Assembly (NCBI GenBank): GCA_004297165.1 | Contig: SCUJ01000006.1 | Location: 744,001-808,000, forward strand | Direction: 5' to 3' | Length of the DNA stretch: 64,000 nucleotides | Source: Gammaproteobacteria bacterium | GTDB lineage: Bacteria; Pseudomonadota; Gammaproteobacteria; Eutrophobiales; Eutrophobiaceae | Shown here: one piece after another, positions 18,498 through 27,100 of the stretch | Layout: each line of letters starts with the position of its first letter | How positions within the stretch are numbered: position 1 is the stretch's first letter | Made by a program: the position numbers and the translations under genes | Notes under the pieces: model-generated | Databases searched by the model: none | Told to the model about the DNA's origin: nothing | Seen by the model: the letters and a program-made list of their open reading frames with translations, nothing else

Positions 18498-19787
18498 TCA
18501 ACCGAACTTGTCCGCGGCGCGGCGCGCACTCCACAGCGCCGATTCCAGATATCCACCCGAAAGATAATCACCACAAAATGAGAGGCCCCTGTTGTCCGCG
18601 TCCATTAGAAATGCCCTGGCGGCGCGGTTGCGCCCCGGGGGATGGAAAGGAACACCGAAAGGATGCCGGGTTACGGCAATGTTTTCAATCCAGCCAGTAA
18701 ATCCTGGAAATAGCATCTCCATCTCGTCCATGCAGAGTTTTATTACAGATTCATCACTGCCCCCTTCCAACGCCGTCGATTCAGGATAACAAATCCAGGG
18801 CTGTAATGCGGACTTGCCGGATTTCACCATCTCCGGATTCTTGACAGAGGCATCCGTTATGAATTTAGTTTTCAGACCATATCGGTTATGCACCAGATAC
18901 GACCATACCAGTTTATTCACTGGCCGATCCAGAAAGAATGTCGGCAATATGAAGGAAGGCATAACGATCCCATTTAGAAACTCGCGTTCCTCGCGCCATT
19001 CGACAGGCAAGAGTTGCGAGGCCATGACTGGTGGTATGGCGATAACAACGTGGTCAGCTTTGAGTGACTCGCCCCTCTCGCCCACTGTAACTCCTGACAC
19101 CTTTTCACTATCGATCAGTAAACCAGACGCCGGCGTCCCCAGTCGCACGGTAAGGGAGGCTGCCAAGGCCCGATGCAATGATGCGATTCCCCCGGTTAAC
19201 GACAAATAATCAGTCAATAAGATAATCCGGATCAGCCGCGTGATGTGGTATTGACTGAGGTTATACGAATCTGGTTCGGTGAGAGTGCCGGCCAGAGATA
19301 ATGGTCTGATAATTGAATTTACCACCAATCGGTTCGATTCCAACGAGATGCCGTTGATCTCATCCGTCTCTGAATAACATGACAAGCCGAAAACATCGAA
19401 TGGCAGATCAAGCAGCGAATGCAGTAAATACCTGCCGAGCCGTAAGTTGCCGCCAATTCCCGCGTTTCTATACCAGGGGTACCGATGATGCAACAAGAAA
19501 CCGCCAGATTGATCATTACCCTCTATGACCTTGGTGTATCCCCTGATCTTCGATAATGTCTTGCTCAGTCCGGTTTCGCGAATCAAGGCCAACGCACGAC
19601 GGTAGTTGGTATGGAAATATTGTGTGCCGGTGTCTACGATGTCGGCGGCATTTCTTGCGTTCAGAGTCTGGGCTCGCCCCCCAACCCGGTCATTCGCCTC
19701 GAATACGGTGACCGTATGACCCTGCCTGGAAAAATATGTGGCGGCGCCGAGACCGGCAATGCCCGCACCGATTACTATGACTTTCAA
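18498..19787 (-). CDS. FAD-dependent oxidoreductase of the amine oxidase / desaturase superfamily
   Basis: A 429-residue flavoprotein. The N terminus VIVIGAGIAGLGAATYFSRQ has the Rossmann GxGxxG, followed by FEANDRVGGRAQT (the E that binds ribose and the GGR motif). TGTQYFH follows, and the C-terminal FAD motif is LSFCGDYLSGGYLESALWS. This architecture is shared by monoamine oxidases, protoporphyrinogen oxidase and phytoene desaturases, and motifs alone do not pick between them. It is the last gene of the PKS operon, 13 nt after the oxoamine synthase. Plausible jobs are amine oxidation or introducing a double bond into the product. Confidence 0.85.
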   Translation of the reverse strand: MKVIVIGAGIAGLGAATYFSRQGHTVTVFEANDRVGGRAQTLNARNAADIVDTGTQYFHTNYRRALALIRETGLSKTLSKIRGYTKVIEGNDQSGGFLLHHRYPWYRNAGIGGNLRLGRYLLHSLLDLPFDVFGLSCYSETDEINGISLESNRLVVNSIIRPLSLAGTLTEPDSYNLSQYHITRLIRIILLTDYLSLTGGIASLHRALAASLTVRLGTPASGLLIDSEKVSGVTVGERGESLKADHVVIAIPPVMASQLLPVEWREEREFLNGIVMPSFILPTFFLDRPVNKLVWSYLVHNRYGLKTKFITDASVKNPEMVKSGKSALQPWICYPESTALEGGSDESVIKLCMDEMEMLFPGFTGWIENIAVTRHPFGVPFHPPGRNRAARAFLMDADNRGLSFCGDYLSGGYLESALWSARRAADKFG

Positions 19788-19800
19788 CCGGCAGCCACCT

Positions 19801-21174
19801 TCAAATGGTAAACAACGATGTCTTCTTCAGCTTGTGCAGTTCTTTCGCCAATATTTCTATCGTGTAAGCAATTTGCTCTTCTGTGTGATTGGCGCACAGA
19901 AAGAAACGCAATCTCGCCGCCCGTTCCTCGACTGCCGGATAAATTATTGGTTGAACGTTGATACCCTTCTCCAACAACACATTCGAGAGTTTGACGCTCA
20001 AGATTGAACTTCCGGTTATGATCGGAATGATGGCAAAACCCTGGCAATATCCCGTATTCAAACCTGCGGCTGTCGCCATCTGGTGAAAAGTACCGCCAAG
20101 TTTTTGCAGCCTTCTTATTCGTTCGGGTTCTTTCACCAGCAATTCCAGCGCCGCCAAGGCGGCGGCTGCGCTTGGTGGCGCCATGCCGACGCTATACACA
20201 AAACCTGGTGCGTTGAATTTCAGATTTTCAATCAGGATACGCTTGCCGGCTATATACCCTCCGCAAGATGAAAGCGTCTTGCTCAACGTCCCCATAGTAA
20301 TATCTACGGCATCACTGTTCACGGCAAAATGTTCCTTGATGCCGAATCCGCGCTCCCCGAGCACGCCAAGCGAATGGGCTTCATCCACCATCAGAAATAC
20401 CTTGTATTTCCTCTTTAATTCGATGAATTCCGGGAGGTTTGGGATGTCGCCATCCATACTGTACATCCCTTCGATAACTATCAGGACACGTTTAAATTTG
20501 GTCCTGTTTTCTGCCAGGATTTTATCGAGGGCGGCATAATCGTTATGAGGAAAACTCAAGCGTTTTGCGCCGGAGAGCACAGCCCCCTGAATAATGCTGT
20601 TATGCGCTAGCGCATCGTGGAGAATCAGATCGTCCTTGCCAAACAAACAACCGATTGTTGTCACATTAGTGGCGTGACCGCTAACAAAAGCGATGCAGTC
20701 CTCGGTCTTGTGGATCTCCGCCAATCTACGTTCCAGGTCGCGATGAATAGGACGTTCTCCGGATACGGGTCTGCTAGCGGACGCCGAGGTGCCGTATCGA
20801 TCGATGGCATCCTTGGCGCTTTTGGAAATTTTTGGGTGTCCGCACAATCCCAGATAATTATAGCTGGAGTAGTTTATGTAATTTTTATCGCCAATCCTGG
20901 TTTCATTGCCCGCGACCGATTCATGTACTCTAAAAAATGGATTTTCAATCCCGAATTTTTCCGCAGCCGTCATTTGAATCTGCAACTGCTTGACGCCTGG
21001 CAGAAATTCAAGCTTATAGTATTCCTCGGGAATCTCTTCCATCTTGGATGAAAACTTGTGCTTTGAAGGTGTTTCAGTTCCATCGCCTTTGCGATTTCTG
21101 TTGCGGATCCGGTCAATCAGTTTTTGTTTATCGGATCCTGTGAGCCCAAAAAGCTTGTTATTCGACGAGGTCAC
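19801..21174 (-). CDS. PLP-dependent alpha-oxoamine synthase (serine palmitoyltransferase/KBL/BioF family)
   Basis: Enzymes of this family condense an acyl thioester with an amino acid with loss of CO2, giving a 2-amino ketone. The 457-residue protein has SSYNYLGLCGHP, the glycine-rich YGTSASASRPVSGERPIH, FVSGHATNVTTIG, HDALAHNSI, VDEAHSLGVLGERG (Asp264 to the PLP ring) and GTLSKTLSSCGGY with Schiff-base Lys299. The first ~60 residues are a charged extension beyond the usual start of such enzymes. The ATG overlaps the PKS stop by 4 nt, so the pair is translationally coupled. The PKS has no thioesterase domain, so this enzyme is the obvious chain-release step. Which amino acid is used (Ser, Ala or Gly) cannot be read from the motifs. 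Confidence 0.93.
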   Translation of the reverse strand: MTSSNNKLFGLTGSDKQKLIDRIRNRNRKGDGTETPSKHKFSSKMEEIPEEYYKLEFLPGVKQLQIQMTAAEKFGIENPFFRVHESVAGNETRIGDKNYINYSSYNYLGLCGHPKISKSAKDAIDRYGTSASASRPVSGERPIHRDLERRLAEIHKTEDCIAFVSGHATNVTTIGCLFGKDDLILHDALAHNSIIQGAVLSGAKRLSFPHNDYAALDKILAENRTKFKRVLIVIEGMYSMDGDIPNLPEFIELKRKYKVFLMVDEAHSLGVLGERGFGIKEHFAVNSDAVDITMGTLSKTLSSCGGYIAGKRILIENLKFNAPGFVYSVGMAPPSAAAALAALELLVKEPERIRRLQKLGGTFHQMATAAGLNTGYCQGFAIIPIITGSSILSVKLSNVLLEKGINVQPIIYPAVEERAARLRFFLCANHTEEQIAYTIEILAKELHKLKKTSLFTI

Positions 21175-24100
21175 TGGATTATCCGCCGATAGGTATCCGC
21201 TTGTTTTTCAAAATTCGTGGTAAATTCATTCAATGCGCTTTCTGGAATGGTTTCGGCATGAACTTCAGCCATGGATTTAATCAACATGGCGTCACTGTTG
21301 AGATTCTCTGAATCACGAGTATCATTCAATATCATCTTGACAAGTCTGGCGGCCAGCGTGTCAACTGTAATGCTATCGGAAAGCGCCATTATGGGTATCT
21401 CGACATTAAAGCGTTTCTCAATGGCCGCTACCAGTTCCATCGCCATCAAAGAATCGATACCCAACTCCTGTAGCGGACGGTTATGTTCGACTTTCTCGCG
21501 CGGAAGTTGCAGTATTCGCGCCACCTCATCCCCCAGCATACCTGAAATCAGCACATGGACTTCTTCTCGCGACAAACCCTGAATCAATTCCTGTATCCCC
21601 ACCATACTGTCCTTGTTCATATCATCGTAGATTCCATGCAATACATTCGTATACATCGGCACGGTCATGATCGGCAGCAAGCGCTTCATGGCCACCCAAT
21701 TCGCATTCATGAGTATTGGATTTTGCAAAGACTTACTAAGGGCCTTTTCGAGAGCTAGAAATGCCTGTCTCGAGGATATTCCGTTCACGCCAAGTCGTTT
21801 CCTGAAGGTATCTCGCAACGATTCATCACGGGCCAGATATCCGGTATCCATGATGGCGTCCCAGGCAATCGCCAGTGCAGGCAGCCCTTGGGATCTCCGG
21901 TATTGCGCCAACGCCTCGAGATAGGTGTTGGCGGCGACATAGTTTGCCTGGCCTGGATTGCCGAGACAGGTTGTTGCGGAAGAATACAGAATGAAGAAAT
22001 CCAACACGAGATCAGCAGTTACTTGATGCAGACACCAGGCCCCTTGAATTTTGGGTACGAATACCTTGGCAAAGGACTCCTCGTCCAGATTGCGTATAGC
22101 TGAATCTTTCAGCACCATCGCGGCATGAATAATGCCTTTCAAAGGGTTCTGCGGAATATTTATCTCTCGCAATACCTTTTTCAAGGCGACCGGATCGGCC
22201 ACATCACACTGTTTGTATTGTATTTCAACGCCTTCACTCTTTAGCGAATCAATATACTTTAATTGATTTTCATCAAGACCAGCACGACGTCCAAGCAGGA
22301 TGATGCGTTTCGCACCCTTATTCACAAGCCATTTTGCCGTGGCAAAGCCGAACCCGCTGGCGCCCCCCGCAATTAGATAACTGGCCTTTTCGTCGATGCC
22401 GAAAGTGTATATATCTTCATCGCATCTCGAGATTCGGCCAGGATCTGATTGCATTGAGACTGTAAGTTTTCCAACGTGCGCCGACTGTTGCATAGTACGG
22501 AATGCAGTGACGATATCACTGGCAGGGGTTATGGTGTGGGCAAGCGGCCGGAAACAGCCTTGTTTAAACAGTTCCATCATTTCTGAAAACAATTTGCCCG
22601 CAAGTAAGGGTTGTGACTGCATAAGTTGATCTGCGTCGACCGCAAAATAAGAAATGTTATTACGCATTTTCCGCAGTCCAATTTTCCGGTTTTCAAGAAA
22701 ATCCCGTTTGCCCAGTTCAATAAATCTTCCAAATGGCTTAAGCACCGAGAAATTCCGCTCCATCGCTTCTCCTGCGAGAGAATTAAGCACGACATCCACC
22801 CCGGATCCGGCGGTAATCGTCATTATCTCATCGGCAAACTTGAGTGTTCTGGAATCCAGAACGTGATCCACACCAAGGTATTCCAGAAACCTGCGTTTCT
22901 CCGGCGTTCCAGCCGTGGCGAATATCTCCGCACCACAGTAATTTGCATACTGGATCGCCGCCAATCCAACTCCGCCCGCAGCGCCATGTATAAGGATTTT
23001 TTCACCCGCCCTTAATTGGGCAAGTTGCTTCAAGGAATAGTAAACTGTGAAAAATGTCGTCGGTACAGTAACTGATTCCTCCCATGTCCAGGAGTCCGGT
23101 TTTTTCGTAACGGCCGTGGTCCGTGTGACTACGTGCGATGCAAAACACGTAGAGGCGAAGGCGATTACATGATCGCCAGCCTTGTAATTATTAACGTTCC
23201 GTCCGCAGCGGGTCACGACGCCCGCACATTCCATGCCCAAGGTCGCCCCGGCAAAACCATTCTCTAGAATCTCATCCGGCAATAACCCGGAAGCGAACAT
23301 CACATCCCGGAAATTCAAACCACTTGCCATCACCTTAACCACTATCTCATCATCTGCAGGGGATGGTAATTTGAATTCCTGCCAGTATAGGCTATCAAGA
23401 TTACCTGGCGATTTTATCGCCAACCTGTAAACCGTTGCGAGCGGCCTGGCTTGTTTACCGCCGTTACTTCGATCCGATTCCGATTCACGATATAAGTCGA
23501 GCCTGACAACCTTCCTGGCATCCCTGGTAAGAATTACCTCGCACTCATCATCCGCCTGCGAAATTTCATTCCATAGTGCGTGGGCATTCTTGCGGATATT
23601 ATTACCAAGATTCAATACCACCTGACGGCAGTCGATATCCGGATATTCATTTCTTATGACTCTGCCCAATCCTTGCAATGGGGCCTGATTGAGCAGAGAC
23701 ATGGTTTTCTGCCCCTCATCCGCGGCATGAGAATTAAGATTACCTGAGATCAGCCAGAATCGAGGCGACATTTCCTTGGCAAGGACTTCGGTGGCCTTAA
23801 GAAGATTTACCAAATCCATGCAGCAACTGCTCTGGGTATGGATCAGGCTTGATATAGAAGTATTAATGCTGAGATCAAGGCCGCAAAGATAGACGATTTG
23901 AGTCGAGGGAAGATTATTTTCACCCAGCGATGCTAGTAATAACCTGAAATCTTCCGGAGTTTTCAGCCTTTTAATCTCGCTGGATCCATTCGTTCGTTTC
24001 GAATCTCGATCCACACAAGCAATGATTCCCTGCAAGCCGTGGGCGCTAAGCTCCTCACTAACAGAATCTGCTATCCGTTTCGACAGACCATGGTCATGAG

Positions 24101-27100
24101 CGATGAGTAACCAGGTATTTCGTGTAACGCCTCTCGCATTTTCCAGTCTGTTTCTGACCTGTCGACAGGCCGAAATCACAACTTCCCTGTTGTCCTCGAC
24201 GATATCGTTGTTGATGATTGTCACATTGTTAAATCCAGCCTTTTCTATCGTCACCACCCAATCATCGGCATCCATCAGCCTGGAGACGGGATATTCATCA
24301 TGCATGGAACGCAACCACCAGGCTGGATCGATACCCATATTGATATCGATTATTCTGTCGGGCCGGCGTTCGCTCAAGAGTAATAATCCGCCGGACCCCA
24401 GCAGATAATTGAAATCGTCCAATGTCTTGATGACGTCATCGCACTGATGCAACCACTCTGACGAAATCAAGATGTCGAATTCGCCTTCCTGAAAATCGTG
24501 CCGGATGCTGTTATCACCCAGATTAAACGTGATTATCTTTATGTTCGGATAATCCTTGAACATAAACTCGGCCTTTTTGGACAACGTCGCATCCCGGGTA
24601 ATAATCTGGAAGTCGCAAAATTCTCTCGGTAACAGATCGGCCAATTGCCTGCTGCATGATCTTTCCCTGTCAGTAATCTCCACAATTCGAAGCCGTCGTT
24701 TATTACCCGGCCATTCATGCACAATGTATCCCAAAATCTTTTTCAGGATGTGTATATTCAGACCGCTGCTGACGAAGTTATAACGCTTGAGTTCGGAACA
24801 TTGCTCATCGAGATCCTGGGAATTTCTGGATAATGTATTTACCAGGTCAAATCCGTATTGTGAGGTAAAAAACATGTCTGGTTGATACCGGGGATAATCG
24901 GCGATTATGGAGCGCCAGATTGGAAGTGCTTCGCCATCATCGGAGGTCAACTGCAACTTCCACACGCCATCCTGGCACACAGCCTTGCCGTCTTCTTCCA
25001 GCATCCTGAGCAAATAATAAATAAACCGTTTATGACATTCGGCAATACCTGAACTTGTTATCAATGAATCAACCGTGAATTCACCCATGTGGGCGCCAAA
25101 CTCACGCAGGGTTTTTTCCGCTATTGCGATGGCGAGCGCCTCATACAAAGGTTGTACTTGTTCATTCTGGATCTTCTCGTTGCGCAGTACATTTTCATCG
25201 ACAGGGTGGGCTTTTATATACTCCTTCAGGTCATCCATGCCCGGCGATGGAACAGGCAGAAAAGCATCGATATGGTTTCTCGGGATCTGGACAAAATGGT
25301 AAAAATCCGGCCCATCCAGTTCTCTTGCGCGCGGAAGCTTTTTGAAAAAGCAATTGTCAATGCCGGCGATTTTGTGTCCCGCCTCATCCAGTAAAGTAAT
25401 CCTAGCGTGCACGGAATTCGGGGAATATGAAAGTATTTCACAGAGGCTGTAAGTTACATTCCGCGTATGCTGTTCAATCCTGATGTTTTCAAAACCCAGC
25501 GGGAGATATGCTGAAGTAGCCTTGCCATCGACAGAATCCGTCAGATTCAAGGCAGGAAACAGCGTGTGGAAAGCCGAATCCAGAATGGCCGGGTGGATAA
25601 TGAATCTCTCATCCTTGGCGCCAGTTATAAACGCTGTGTCATATCTGGCCAGTAGCTGTTTATTTCCGCATACCCAGATGCAATCCAGTCCTTGAAATGC
25701 TGGGCCATATTCCAAACCAAGTGTGCGTGCGATCTCATAAATTTCCTCTTTCACGACCAGCCTTGAGGCATTTGACTTTAGCTGACTGATATCAAGCGCA
25801 GACTGATCAACATAACCAGTATAATTACCCGCCAGTTTACCGACCGCGTTTACACTCCAGGATTGATCGCTGAATCTTGGTCTGCTTCTGATTTCAAAGT
25901 CGAGTTCGTCCGGCGCTATGGCTATCTGAACATCCCGGATTTGTTCCTCATCCAGCAACAAAGGACGCCTGATTTCCAGATTGTAAATCTCGTATTGTTG
26001 TCGACTGAAGAATCGCGCGGATACCGCCAACGCCATCTCCACATAAGCCGATGCCGGGAATACCACCACCTCATCCACCTTGTGGTCCGCCAACAAGGGG
26101 TGTTTGACCGTGTCGATCTGGTTTTGCCAGGTCCAGCCCACCGAGTTTAATTTAAAACCAAGCAAAGGATGATCGCTAAAATAATTGTAAGCCTCATTAG
26201 TCTTAGTAATTCGGAATTCTGCGGCATTCCATGGATACGATGGAAGACTAACGCGCTGTCCGGCGGTCTTGAAATAGTGGGGCATGTGCCTGTTCGGCGC
26301 GTGTAGGATAATTTCATGTATTGACCTTTCGAGCAGTTCCCTTTCTTGATCTGTTTTTCTTCGCAACGTGCTCAGAACGGTTGCCTTGATCTGTCTCTCC
26401 GCCAATCCTTCATGCAGATATGTTTTAAGCACAGGGTGGGGCCCAATCTCCATGAAGAGATTGAATTTATTTTCGATCAGCCATGTAAACGCATCGCTAA
26501 ATTGGACAGTCTTGCGCAGGTTCTCCCACCAGTAATTTTGATCGAGTTCACTGCCTGGAATGGTATTCCCAGTTACCGTCGATATGAATGGTATGACCCC
26601 GGTTGATGGTTTGATCATCCCTATCCTGGACAAAAAACTATCCTTGACCGATTCCATGACAGAACTATGAAACGCATAATCGAGATCCAACACCCGGCAA
26701 AGCGTCCCCTCTTCCCTGAGTTGGGAATTAATACGCATGATAGTCGCCGCGGGTCCGGAAAAACTGACGGAACGAGGGCTGTTCATGGCGGCGATTTCGA
26801 GACCATCGCCAATCTTCTCGATGAGTAACCGGGCGCGGTCAGGCGCAAGTTGCGCCGCCGCCATTTTTCCCAAACCTTTGGTTTCGGCCTGGGCCATACT
26901 GCGGAAATAAATGATATTTACGGCTTGTTCAAGGTCGATGGCGCCAGCTACCCATGCGGCTGCGATTTCACCGACGCTGTGACCGCAGACTGCATCCGGC
27001 GTCACGCCTCGAGATTGCATGATAGCCACTATGCCCGCCTGAATGGCAAAGAGCGTCGGTTGGGCAATCTCGGTCGCCTCCATGCAGTCAGGATCGATGG

